DNA of 64,000 nucleotides from Tethya wilhelma. Lineage: Eukaryota; Porifera; Demospongiae; Tethyida; Tethyidae. Location of the stretch: NCBI GenBank assembly GCA_964030475.1, contig CAXIPT010000002.1:5454051-5518050 (forward strand), read 5' to 3'. A program made the translations under genes and the position numbers. The notes beneath the pieces are model-generated. The model made no database searches, had not been told where the DNA came from, and saw nothing but the letters and a program-made list of their open reading frames with translations. Position 1 is the stretch's first letter; each line of letters starts with the position of its first letter. This document shows positions 48,962 to 60,059 of this stretch, one piece after another.

Positions 48962-51900
48962 ATGTCATATCAATTTCAGAGAGAAAAAGAAGAGTTAATC
49001 AATGCATTTCGTAAAGGGGATGGTTGGCGGTATCATTATGATAGTACTACCGTTAAGAAGAAAGCTATTGATCTACTCTCTCAGTTTCCCGATCCAGCAA
49101 GAATCAAGGAGATCAAGGGGAGGTTCATATATTATTACCGTGACTACTATAATGTAACCTACGACGGTTGGACTCTTCTACACTTTGCTTGCGAAAATAA
49201 ATGGTATGAAGTAGTTAAGTTGTTGATAACCAAGTATAAATGTGATCCTAATACCAAAGATAATGATGGCAAGACCCCTTTACACTGGGCTTGTGATAGA
49301 GGTCATCTTGATGTTGTCAAGACCCTTGTAGAGTGTACCAAATGTGATCCTAGTGCCACAGATAATGATGGCAAGACACCTTTACACATGGCTTGTGAGT
49401 GTGGTAATCTGAGGTTAGTGCAGTACCTTACTAAACATAATTGTGATCCTCTCTCAACCTGGATGAAGTATAGTGATTTATTTGAAGCCACTCCCCTTTG
49501 GCTAGCATACTCTAACCGTCATTATAATGTACTCTCATTTCTGTTCACCACTGAGAGGCTTCAGTCACCACAAGTCTTTATAGAGGAAGTTTTGATCATG
49601 AGGTTTAAAGATCCAACAAACACTGGCACTACTATGAAACAAGCTATAGAGTTACTCTTTCAGTTTTCTAGCCCAAATGCTGTTGTTCACAACACTACTC
49701 TTCTACGTTATGCTTGTAGTAATAAATGGTATGAAGTAGTTAAATTGCTCACTACTAAGTATAACTGTGAACGTAATACTAAAGATAGCTATGGGAGGAC
49801 TCTTTTGCACGAAGCTAGTGGAATGGGTGATCTAATGTTAGTGCACCTTATTGCTGAGTATAATTGTGATGCTGAATGCAAGGATAAATCTGACGTGACC
49901 CCTTTACACTGTGCTTGTCAGGAAGGTGAAGTAGAAGTCGTTCAGTACCTTATCAATGAGCACAAATGTGATGTTAAGTGTACGGATAGGGATGGTAGGA
50001 CTCCTCTTCATTATGCTTGCTACAATGGTCACCTTAGTGTTGTCAAGTTCCTTGTGAATAATTGTAACTGTAACCCGCTTGACCGTGGCAGATATGATTT
50101 TACTCCACTCTATGAAGCGTGTAGTAAGAAACATTATGATGTAGTCTCATTTCTATTTTCTACTGGGAAGCTTGATAAACTGTCTAATAATAATAATAAG
50201 TATCTTTGGTACAATCAAACACTTCAGAGTCTAGTTAGTTTCAGAAGTCATCATCCTTTCCACCCAGCATTTAAAGTGCTTGTGGTTGGAAACCAGTCGG
50301 CAGGTAAGAGTACCCTAGTCAAAGCTCTTGAGAACAGGCTGACTGACACCAGCTTCCTTGGTTCTGTGACTGGTCGATTCAAAAAAGTGTCTGGAGTAGA
50401 GCTTCAAACAGCTGGTATCATTCCCACTCAAGTTCACAGTGCAAAACTAGGTCATATAATTCTATATGACTTTGCTGGCCAGTATGAGTACTACTCAAGC
50501 CATGCAGCTTACCTAGAGAATCTTGTGTCTTCTCCTGGAGTCTTGTTTCTGCTAGTTGTAGACATCAGCAAGGACACAGAGGAGACTGTACGAACACTCC
50601 AATACTGGAATTCCTTCATAGCTAATCTATGTAATCGGCATAAAAGACTGAGTCCAATTGTGGTGATTGGTAGCCATGCTGATGTTGTCAAAAAGCCTTT
50701 AGAAAAGCTCTCTGTAGCTTACAATAAGTTGGATACCTCTTTACTAAGTTCCTTGAAAAAATATAATTTAAAAGTTGTAAACTGCACTCAAGTAGGATCA
50801 TCCAATTTGAGCTCCATTAGTGACATCATAACTGCAAATTCACAGAACTTCCATAAAGAGTGTGAGGTAGACTTACAAGTCCATTTACTCAATGGAGTTC
50901 TGAAACAGCATCATAGGTTTGGAGTTGCGACCATATTTCAGAAAATATATCAATTCCTGTTGTCTGAAGAAAATGAAACATTTTGTGAAAATAACCTCTT
51001 ACCATTAGATGATGCCACACTCTCCCAACACCTCACTACTCTAAATGAACATGGCCAGCTCCTCTACTTGAGAAATAATGACAACATCCATGACAGCTGG
51101 GTGGTTCTTGATAAAGAATTGCTTCTTTCTCAAGTCAATGGAACAGTCTTTGCTCCAGAATATTTCAAGCAGCATCATGACATCTCAAGCAGTACTGGAG
51201 TAGTTCCACTTTCAGAAATCAAGAAGACCTTTCCTGACTATGACCCACAAATGATAGTTGGCTTTCTTACTCATCTTGAATTCTGCCATCAAATTGGAGA
51301 ATCTGAAGCCTCACTGATCAGTAGAGGTCACTTTAGGTCCAGTGACACTCAGTCTGAATCATACTACTTCTTTCCAGCTCTGGTGAGTGAAGAACGACCA
51401 GAAGAGAGCTGTAAGTCTATCGTACAGGCTGGTCACAAATCAGGATGGTGTTTACAACGCACTCAAGAAGATCAGTTCTTCACTTCACGATTCCTACATG
51501 TGCTTCTCCTCCAACTAGCATTTCGTTTTGCTCTTGCTCGTGACTCTTCCCAAGAAGAAAAGTCATGTCCAGTTGTCCAGAGAGAGTGTAATGTGTGGAA
51601 GAATGGATTGACTGATGGAGGCATTCACTGGCTAACCATGGATGGAGTTGAGGCCATTGTAGAAGTCGTGGAACAGTGTACAGCTGTGACAGTGGTGGTT
51701 GGATGCACAGAAGGAGAAGAGATGGCCAGTGTTCAACTTCGCTCTGATCTGATAAGAACAGTCTTGGAGATAAAAAAGAAGTACTCAGGAGCAGTTAAAG
51801 TGAGAGAGTCCATCATCAGTCCTGGGGAGCTAGACAGCTACCCACTAAAGAATCCAAAAGAGCTAGCTACATTCAACATTGAAAAGATAGCAAAGGCTGT

Positions 51901-53265
51901 CTCAAAAGAAAGCAAGTTTATCATACGAAAGCAAGGTTTTGAGCAGAAAAAGATCTGCATAAGTGACCTTCTTTACTTTGAGCCATTGTCATTTCTTGGT
52001 GTTAACATTCTTAAAATATCGTTTCACGAATCAAATGACAAGAAAGAACTAGATCCACAATTCCTAAACATGATCAGTGAAGCAATGCAAGATAAAGGAA
52101 GTGAACTTCAACGAATGTTTCAAGTTAAGCCCAAAGCCTTGAGAGATGCTGTTGCCAGTTCCCCTCCCTCTGTTCGTGATGATCCTGCCCATCACTGTTA
52201 TCTAGTGTTGAAGATTTGGAAGGAACAAGGCCATCGTAGCTATGGTGATCTCAGATCAGCCCTGAGCAAGTTTAGTGTGTTCTGTGGGAGAAACCCACTG
52301 GTGAGTTGTTTACTACACAATCACACAATAATGGACATTCCTTATTTGTAGGAATGTAGTATAGGGTTTCAGAGGAGGTATGACACGAGTGCGCCTTTGC
52401 TGAGCTGGCAAACGAGGTGCACGTCATCATCTCTCATTGGGAAGTATTACGGTCACGTGATTGGAATGCAATTAGCAGACTTGCCAGCTCAGCAGAGGCG
52501 CACTCGTGTCGTACCTCCTCTGATAGGGTTTATACATGTGATGACCTTTATTTGATTGTTTTTATTGTGCAGGTGTTGGCTGGTGTCTCTGAACATGTGA
52601 CAGTTGGTGAACCATGGCAGTCACCAGTTGATGAGAGAGATTCTGAAGCAGCTCATAATCATTTGCAAGCAGTTACACCTCAAACCAAGACATCTAAAAC
52701 AACACCATTACCACCTTTAGCACATGGTAAGGAGGCTGAGATACTGTCTTTGAAATGCATGCACTTGTACCTGTTGTTACCATAGCAACACACATGTAAC
52801 TGCTGATACACCCTAACATACAGAATCTGATGATTATACTCAGTTGGAACAAAGACCTCATGATGTGGATAGTGGTGGACAGACAGCTTCACGACCACCA
52901 AAATGTAGGTTTTAGTAATGTAGCTACAGATAGTATCTGTTGTGGAAGCATAATTATATGTATACATGTTGGAATTTTACTTGCATGGTTGATATGCAGT
53001 TGCTGATCTGTTTCATTTCTTCTCCACAGTTGACAGACCCTCACTGAAAGATCTTCAGCTCTTAAAATGTCCAGGTGGGAGGAGACTGAGAGTCATTGAC
53101 ACTGTAGCTGCTGATTGGAAGTATCTTGCTATCTCCCTGGGCTTTGAGGGACCTGCCATAGAGTGTATAGAAATGGAATCACCCTTAAAACCTAAGGACG
53201 CTTGTTATCGGGTGTTTACCAAGTGGCTGGATGGTGGTGATGGTCTGTGTGAACCAGTGACCTAG
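48962..53265 (+). CDS. Ankyrin-ROCO-death-domain protein (Roc GTPase plus COR), stop inside the death domain
   Basis: Four exons: 48962-52300, 52573-52726, 52824-52904 and 53030-53265, all in phase, 1269 residues to the TAG. Ankyrin repeats fill about residues 60-425 (WTLLHFACENKWYEVVKLL; KTPLHWACDRGHLDVVKTL). The Roc GTPase follows, with P-loop GNQSAGKS at 443-450, DFAGQ at 503-507 and IGSHAD as the base-recognition motif. Next comes a COR-like region (about 640-1050). The last exon encodes a death domain (SLKDLQLLKC, DTVAADWKYLAISLGF). At 53263 a TAG replaces what is probably a conserved Trp. Beyond it the frame continues ATLIQCLIDAGL and would splice at 53335 to 53405 and end at 53409. ROCO-death proteins belong to the LRRK/DAPK-like signalling group; a role in stress or immune signalling is inference. 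Confidence 0.85.
52370..52522. mobile_element. Short inverted-repeat element in ROCO intron 1 with 9-bp target duplication
   Basis: Ends CAGAGGAGGTATGACACGAG and, inverted, CTCGTGTCGTACCTCCTCTG. The 9-bp direct repeat ATAGGGTTT flanks it at 52361-52369 and 52523-52531. A 9-bp duplication is typical of Mutator-like transposition. Confidence 0.88.
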
Positions 53266-53409
53266 GCTACACTCATACAGTGTCTGATAGATGCTGGATT
53301 GGTGGACATTGCTGAACAGTTGGAAGAAATTCTCCGTAAGTATCACTATACAGATATTGGTCCCTGAGTCAAACATGTTCACCACTCATTGTCCTATTTT
53401 GTAGGTTGA

Positions 53410-54440
53410 TTTCAAAGTACCAGACTGACATCTGTGAGTCCGAGGCTGTGATCCAGTCCATTAATACTTGAACACAACTGAATGCATTATACATGGTATT
53501 TATAATGTTTGTAAGACATAGAAATGTGCATTTGTATTCGTATATAAAAGACTTTTGTTTGCATCAGCTTCAAATTTGTGTGTGTCATTCAGAAGAGGTT
53601 TTTGTCATTTGTTAGTTATTGGTTTTATTCCTCATGCATGTTATTATTCTTGTTATGAGTCATGACAGCTCAGTATTATATACACTAATACTTTCCATTG
53701 TTTTTGTATTATTTTGCTTAGATATTTCTTATATACTTTTCCACTGGTTGTATACGTACACTTATGCCTTAGGCTGTTTATTTACATGTCAGAATTATTG
53801 TTTGTGCATGTGTTTGTGTTTTTGTTGTTTTTTTTTTCCATTCAAAGTTCACCTTTTACACAATCATGCATAATCAATGTGTCCATACTTTAATATGCCT
53901 CTGTCTGTTTGTTTACGTGTAAGAAAATAATTGGGTAGGGGTCGTCAAAGCAGACACAACAGTAATAAACTTCAATTGATACACAGGCAAGGGGTTCCCA
54001 CTGTGCATGCAGTAAGCTGTTCATGAGATTCAGAAAAGCACAGTTCTGCACTATAATAAACAAACACATTATAATGAAATTAAAAAACAACAAAAATTCA
54101 TAACATGGGTTGATATAATGTTCCCTCTTCTTCCTTGAGTTGATAATTTGACTATTCCCATCATCATCATAGCACAATGGCCAATCATCGTCTACACAAG
54201 CAACCACAGGAACAAAGAATCATTCAAAGTTAATGGGTGTATAAGTTTCTTGTGGGTATGTCATCATGAATACAATAAATGGTATTGTACCTCATTTTTG
54301 GTAAAGACACAGCACCAATGATAGATGTGTCCACAGAAGAACACTACTCAATCACCATCTTCATCTAAAGATACAATCCACACAGACTAACAGTGGCAAC
54401 TCAAAAAAGATTTAGTGGACACCAACTTACCCATTGTTAT
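53410..54440. other. Stretch without a confident gene
   Basis: ROCO 3' flank. Frames at 53619-53873 (+) and 53890-54207 (-) have no family likeness. The minus frame ending near 54192 contains DDDWPLCYDDDG and RKKRE and could be an exon of an unknown gene, but support is weak. Confidence 0.4.
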
Positions 54441-54550
54441 CACTTCTGCATGCACCACAAGACTTAGAGAATGCTTAATCTGGTGAAGAACACAATCAGA
54501 GTTGAAGGTAGCACTCAATGTCCTCATAAATTCATCCCTCACTGACTCAC

Positions 54551-55046
54551 CTGTACATCTGTCTTGAAGGCTACTAGTAGCTGAACAGCTTTCTGCAATG
54601 ATAAAAGGATGTACACAATGATGTAATGGAAGTTATACCATGGCACACACAATCACTAAGGTTGCATTGACAATTTACAATAGATTATGTCTGCTATTCA
54701 AAATTCCTCTCTATTTAACCAAACACAAAAGCACAATAAACATACACATTAACAACACACTGTTCCTCAAAACGCAAATGATAAATAGCGATTTGCTAAT
54801 TCAAACCTTCTCTCTAATTAAGTGAAACATGAGTGACGTACATTGCCATTGACTCTCATGAGAGGGATGAGGTTTTCTACGAGAGCAGAATAGAGCTTCC
54901 TCTCATGAATCAGATCAAACACCTCAGAATGACCTTGTCTGGGGAAACATTACAACACATGCTAATTGTGGTACACTCTATTCTCTTGCTCACTTACTGC
55001 AGGTATAGTTTGAGAGCCTTCATCACACTCACCAACATCTTCATGT
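54551..55046 (-). pseudogene. VPS41: VPS41-like exon group
   Basis: Three adjacent exons join in phase: 54998-55046, 54842-54938 and 54551-54592. The joined product reads ALKLYLQQGHSEVFDLIHER, then SALVENLIPLM and KAVQLLV, which matches the clathrin-repeat region of VPS41 (HOPS tethering complex, lysosomal fusion). Neither the WD40 N-terminus nor the rest of the solenoid and RING end is found nearby, so this is either a relic or part of a gene broken up by rearrangement or misassembly. An alternative frame through the last exon (54444-54592) is longer and has no known match, which lowers confidence in that exon. Confidence 0.5.
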
Positions 55047-55067
55047 CTGGAGGAGAAGATGATGAAA

Positions 55068-55330
55068 GGGAAGTTACAAATGACCACCCAAAGATGGCTG
55101 TGTCTAGAAGGAGACAGGAATGACCATGACTGGGAGATTTACAGAGAACAATTCACTTTCAATAGCCTCTTTAGCAGCACCAGGATCACACACTTCTTTC
55201 TCAACTTGTCCTACACTTACAGATAATACATAATGGATGATACTGTGTATCAATGACACAGTGACATCATGTAGATACATGTATCTGAAGAGAGAATAAC
55301 ACTAAACCATACACAGTACTAACTGACATA
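55068..55330 (-). repeat. Copy of the segment at 59546-59805
   Basis: Nearly identical to 59546-59805, which begins at the single N. Both carry short minus-strand exon-like pieces (YLHDVTVSLIHSIIHYVLS; QVE-EVCDP-AAKEAIES) that I cannot identify. Confidence 0.75.
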
Positions 55331-55446
55331 CCTGGAGAGGCTTGAGGGGTTGGATAGTGGTGTAGGCCATTTGGTAAAGGGTCGTCACAGTTGAAAGCTC
55401 ATAAACTGTGGTCTATCATGCCAAGTGGGAGTCACTCCAATACTGG

Positions 55447-55757
55447 AACAGCTACAAAGCCCACATAGACCTCCCTGTTGAAGTCTGGAGACTGTTTAGC
55501 CAGCCTCCTAACACTTTCAATGAGGTAACAGCTTTAGGTAGTCGAAACTAAACAGAAGAAACAGACAACCGTGAATGAAACGGGGAAGAAGTAAGGAAAA
55601 ATTCACCTTTGTCTCCATCTTCATCACTCTCCCTCACCAGGCTCAAAGAGAGAACTCTGGGAAAGAAATGACATTCCAAATAAAACTTAGAAGCAACTCT
55701 TATTCAGCTTCCCATGGTCTTTGGAAGGTCAGCAGAAATATTCTTCATAAACTGTAC
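55447..55757 (-). pseudogene. Rearranged fragments of TRRAP exons 6-9
   Basis: Short stretches match TRRAP exon 6 (end, 55715-55757), exon 7 (55600-55662), exon 8 (about 55503-55556) and exon 9 (about 55447-55503). Order and strand are as in the gene, but introns are shortened and pieces of exons 8 and 9 are fused. Frames are interrupted. Confidence 0.75.
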
Positions 55758-55825
55758 AGGTCCTAAGAGACAACATTAACATTAGCTGCCTCTGCAGAGG
55801 AGTATTTTGTTGGTTACTAACATCT

Positions 55826-56437
55826 AGTCTTGCTAGCCAGACTCTCTGCAAAAATGGGAGAGTCTGGTGAACAGCGCATACTAAACTCGTTCTCGTTACC
55901 AGAATCTGGTAATGACCACAATCATGTTCCATAAGTGGGTGCGGGTTGTAGATTACGTAATCTGATAGCACTTGGAATCTGCAAAGCAAGTTTCTCTCTC
56001 TTTTTTTCTGAGAGTTTAGCCAGCGTAAGTATTCTTACACAACGACGAAACATGGCATGGTCTTGTGTTTGACTAACAAGCGAGATCTAAGTCCCCTGTG
56101 ACAGTACTATTCGTTCCACGGCTCAGTCATCAAATCAAATAGTAAGTGCGTGGTAAAATTGACTCTTTCCATACCTAGCCTGTAGGTAAGGATACAGAGC
56201 ACCTTCGCCATGAAGAAAGGTACTCTTTAGCCTACTCTAGATCTAGCAAAATCCAACCATAGAGAAGTTTCTGTGATGAGTACTGTGTTGCAGTTGCATT
56301 GCAGTTAATATTACGTCATGTACAATCCGCAAAACATGATTGTGGTCATTACCAGATTCTGGTAATGAGAATGAGTTTAGTATGCACTATTCACCAGACT
56401 CTCCCATTTTTTGCGGAGAGTCTGGCTAGCGAGACTA
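55826..56437. mobile_element. 612-bp transposon-like element with ~100-bp terminal inverted repeats
   Basis: Ends AGTCTTGCTAGCCAGACTCT and, inverted, AGAGTCTGGCTAGCGAGACT. The arms continue through ACCAGAATCTGGTAATGACC blocks. The 10-bp direct repeat ACTAACATCT flanks it (55816-55825, 56438-56447). No transposase frame inside. Confidence 0.85.
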
Positions 56438-56731
56438 ACTAACATCTATGTAAAGTTGCCCGTTTTAGAGTCAACTGATTTTTGAATGAGACCAGCGGCA
56501 AGTCCTCAGTTAGGACATCTTGCCAATCACTGTTGTAAGGGTCTAGAGAGACGACATTTAACATCAGCTGTCTCTGCATATCTGTACACTGAAATATGCA
56601 GAGACAACTATATGAACAAACATAAATTATGACAGTTTACCTCCACTATCTATGCCATTATCTGCTTGATGTAGGTTCCTCCTTTGCCCTTCTCCTTCTT
56701 CTGTCCTGAGTAGGTCGCTTTCGTATGATAC

Positions 56732-57081
56732 TAGCCTCGTTCCCAGGCCCCCCAAAAAAGAGGGCCTGGTGTCTACTGACTGCGCATGCGCGTATTTGTA
56801 GCGAAAAATAAATTGATCTACAGTCCTACCTGAGTTGGCTACTGCCGCTATTCCACTCTTTTCTTCTGGAAATATATCAAGTCAGTGCTTGGAAAGAGAC
56901 AAGCGTTCTTTTAGCTTTTCTATGCCTAGCGCTTCGAAAATTACCTATGACGTAATCCAGTCAACAGAGTATACGGACAATATTACGGTAAAATTTACGA
57001 TGTACCCAGATTTTGGGTACAAACTGGCGCATGCGCAGTCAATAGATACCAGGCCCTCTTTTGGGCCTGGGGACGAGGCTA
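56732..57081. mobile_element. Hairpin element of the TAGCCTCGT family, long form
   Basis: Arms of about 55 bp begin TAGCCTCGTTCCCAGGCC and end GGCCTGGGGACGAGGCTA, and include the palindromic GCGCATGCGC. The 9-bp direct repeat GTATGATAC flanks it (56723-56731, 57082-57090). Confidence 0.88.
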
Positions 57082-57172
57082 GTATGATACCAGTGAGTTA
57101 TGGTGGTGCCACGCACAGTAAACATTTCAATTTTGCTTAGTATCGTTCATTAATCGGGTTACACTCATATAT

Positions 57173-58229
57173 CAGTCTACAGGACGACCTACAATTTTCA
57201 GTCACACCCGGAAATGAAAAATGCACCCGGAAGTGGCATTTTAGATAGGGAAATTTGTATGGGGAAATTTTAAGATGGCCGCCTGAAAAGCTTCTGAAAC
57301 AAGTCAACATTACAAGCTATTGAGGGGACTACAGCGACGTTTAACTAGCTTTTAAGGTAAAGCAACTTATTTTTACAGTGATCACTCTCATTTTAGCTAT
57401 CTATCTTGAATTTGTAGGATAAGTAAGCTATATTTGTACATGTACTAATGGCAGATTTTTTGTTTTTGGACATTTTCACTAAAATAGTGCACTCGGTTCC
57501 CGCTATTTATACATCTTCAGACTCTGTCTATAAGGTGTTTAGAGTCTCTTTTGCATGAATTTTGCCATAAGATATTCAACAATACCTTTCATTTAGCTGT
57601 AGGGGCCACACAAAATGAGTTAATTTTAGCATTTTTAAAAGCTTTCAGTATCACACCTCTTGCTTTGCAGGGCACTGTTTCAAACTGTTTATTAAAGGCT
57701 AGTTGTGCCTCTAACTATTTATGATTGTCACTATCTTTAATTTCTTGTTTTGTTCATACCACAGCAGGAACTGCCCCCCCATGTTTTGATGATTATTGAG
57801 CTGTGTCGTTTTCAGAACAAAAGTGCACTGCGAAAGAAACCATCCAGCCCAACAAGTTATCAATAATTGATAGGATACATTGTGAACTTGTACATATTAA
57901 ATAGTGCAATTGATTATCTTTGAATAATGAAAGATATTCACAGTGAAAGATTGAAATTTGTTCAATTTTGTCCTGTTCACCTTCTTTGCTCACGTGCTAT
58001 CTTGGTGTGACGTAAAACGTGAATAATAAATTTTATGCGCAGCTGCCAAGAAACCAGCACTTGTTACTCTTAGTAGTCGCAATTTTATGGATTGAAATTA
58101 TGCGAGGGAGCACTACGCTTACGTCATGAAATATAAACTACGCAATGATTGGCATGGAAACCAGAATGCACGTGTTTCCCGGCTGTGACTGAAAATGTAT
58201 GGGAAATTGTAGGTCGTCGTGCAGACTGT
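57173..58229. mobile_element. 1.06-kb non-autonomous element with ~40-bp inverted ends
   Basis: Left end CAGTCTACAGGACGACCTAC and right end GTAGGTCGTCGTGCAGACTG are inverted copies, followed inward by TTTTCAGTCACACCCGG-like arms. The interior has no frame above about 70 codons. Confidence 0.8.
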
Positions 58230-58912
58230 ATACGGCAGGGTCTCTGGTCTTCAGGTAATACCTGAAGATCTAGACAACACTGGATAACGTCCACCCAAGA
58301 GTGGATAAGAGGGGGGAGGAAGAGTATCGAACTACGGTATACCCCACGGAAACACGGGAAAGTAACATGACTTGCACGTGACTATTTTCTCGTTTTTATC
58401 CGGATTCTACGCCGTATTCTCCATTACGTCATTCGCGACCAAAAACTACGGTGGCATGCGCAGATTACCAGTAATAACTGTCTCGCAGTGAGCTTGTGAT
58501 ATCATGGTGAAACGAAGAAGCTGCCTGTTTTAAACCCATCGCTATGCCTTTGGACCTGTCTTGAGTTGGATTCTACTAGTTTTCCGAGCCTGTCTTTCAC
58601 CCTTGGCACTTAGCTTTTTTTGCGGCGGTGGCACAGAATCTTCTTTGTTGCTAGCTTTTACATGTGCTTTGTCCTTCCTTTTAGCCTTTTTGCTCCGTTT
58701 TTCACAAGCTCCCACTTCCACATTAGAGCCAATAGTCATCTCAGACTCAGAGCCAAGAAGCGCTCAAATCCTTCTAGGCCATGTTTTGCTGATTCAGCAA
58801 GTCCGTAAATAAACGCGAGTATTACGAGAGTTTGCGATTTCGCTCACGTGCAAACGCCCCAAAGTCACGTTACTTTCCCAACAGTGTTTACTCTAGTTAG
58901 ATACTCTTCCTC

Positions 58913-58994
58913 TAGCCTCGTTCCCAGGCTCCTCCTTCGCGAATATTATTTTCGAAGAAAATATCCGCGAAGGAGGAGCCTGGGAACGAGGCTA
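58913..58994. mobile_element. Hairpin element of the TAGCCTCGT family, short form
   Basis: Near-perfect palindrome from TAGCCTCGTTCCCAGGCTCC to its complement. The 9-bp direct repeat CTCTTCCTC flanks it (58904-58912, 58995-59003). Confidence 0.9.
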
Positions 58995-59183
58995 CTCTTC
59001 CTCCTCTTATGCACTCTTGGTCCACCTAATTACCTGAAAATAACGCGTGAAGCGGGTACGTGCACTCAACTAGGCCTGAGGTCAGAGGTCAATAATAATA
59101 ATAAGTTTTATTCATTATTACACACACTACGATAGGTGCAAGTGTATGCATGTGTTATATAAAGTCATAGGAAGTATAATTAT

Positions 59184-59461
59184 AGTAAAATAATGTTATC
59201 AATGGTTAGCTACGTTGTACAGCGCGGTCATAATCTAATTTTTACGGAAGACGAGAAGGGCAATCCGCGACGCGGTACGCGAAGCGCCGCGATCGCGCCG
59301 CGCTATGCCGCATCGCGGATCGCCAAGTGCCGCGATCGCGCCGCACTGTACCGCCTCGCGGATCGCGAAGTGCCGCGTTCGCGCCGACTCGCGGACCGCG
59401 GGAAATTAGATTATGACCGCGCTGTACAACGTAGCTAATCATTAATAACATTATTTTACTT
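59184..59461. mobile_element. Inverted-repeat element with a CpG-rich tandem core
   Basis: Arms of about 60 bp (GTTAGCTACGTTGTACAGCG, then CGGTCATAATCTAATTT) flank about 140 bp of very CpG-rich sequence. The core consists of GCCGCGATCGCGCCGC and CGCGGATCGCGAAGTG units repeated about three times. Confidence 0.85.
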
Positions 59462-59545
59462 ACGTAGTGGTCTACCAGCTGGCAAATCAGTGGATGAATT
59501 ATCATAGATCATTTCAGAGTCATTTGAGTCCAAAATTCCAATGGN

Positions 59546-60000
59546 ACAAATGACCGCCCAAAGATGGCTGTGTCTAGAAGGAGACAGGAATGACCATGAC
59601 TGGGAGACTTACAGAGAACATTTCGCTCTCAATAGCCTCTTTAGCAGCATCAGGATCACAGACTTCTCTCTCAACTTGTCCTACACTTACAGATAATACA
59701 TAATGGATGATGCTGTGTATCAGTGACACAGTGACATCATGTAGATACATGTATCTGAAGAGAGAATAACACTAAACCATACACAGTACTAACAGACATA
59801 CCTGGAGAACATTGATGATGACTTGAGGGGGTGTATAGTGGTGTAGGACATTGGGTAAAGGGTCGTCACACTTTAAAGCTCATAAACTGTGCTCTACCAT
59901 ACCAAGGGGTGGTCACTCCAACTTGATGTACTTCCACCAGGGGTAGAGGTCAAAGGGGTCAACATTGAACTGTGGCTGCAGGTCAAGAGGTCAAACATGA
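59546..60000 (-). other. Unidentified exon-like segments, partly duplicated at 55068-55446
   Basis: On the minus strand, reading down from about 59975: [17 protein letters not shown], then CDDPLPNVLHHYTPPQVII, YLHDVTVSLIHSIIHYVLS and CDPDAAKEAIESEMFS, each bordered by plausible splice signals. A TGA/TAA interrupts the first piece near 59883. The pieces look protein-like, but I cannot assign a family. They begin at the single N at 59545, which marks an assembly join. Confidence 0.4.
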
Positions 60001-60059
60001 AACATGAAATATCAGTCCTCATGCAACTGTCAAGGTGGCTGGAACTATTGATGTGACTC

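Noticed and set aside
48962..52300. NLR-type immune receptor
   Set aside because: The nucleotide-binding part has a Roc small-GTPase layout (GNQSAGKS, DFAGQ, SHAD) followed by COR, not NACHT or NB-ARC.
53890..54207. 105-codon minus-strand frame with an RKKR site as a secreted precursor
   Set aside because: No signal peptide at the start and no supporting exons; left as an unassigned frame.
56835..57140. 101-codon plus-strand frame
   Set aside because: It lies inside the hairpin transposon at 56732-57081 and runs out through its right arm; no family likeness.
58542..58739. 65-codon Lys-rich minus-strand frame
   Set aside because: Could be a first exon of a nuclear protein, but no partner exon, no family match and only modest length; not supported.
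59260..59400. GC-rich block as a tRNA or rRNA piece, or bacterial contamination
   Set aside because: It is a tandem repeat enclosed by the arms of an AT-rich inverted-repeat element; no cloverleaf or rRNA motif is seen.
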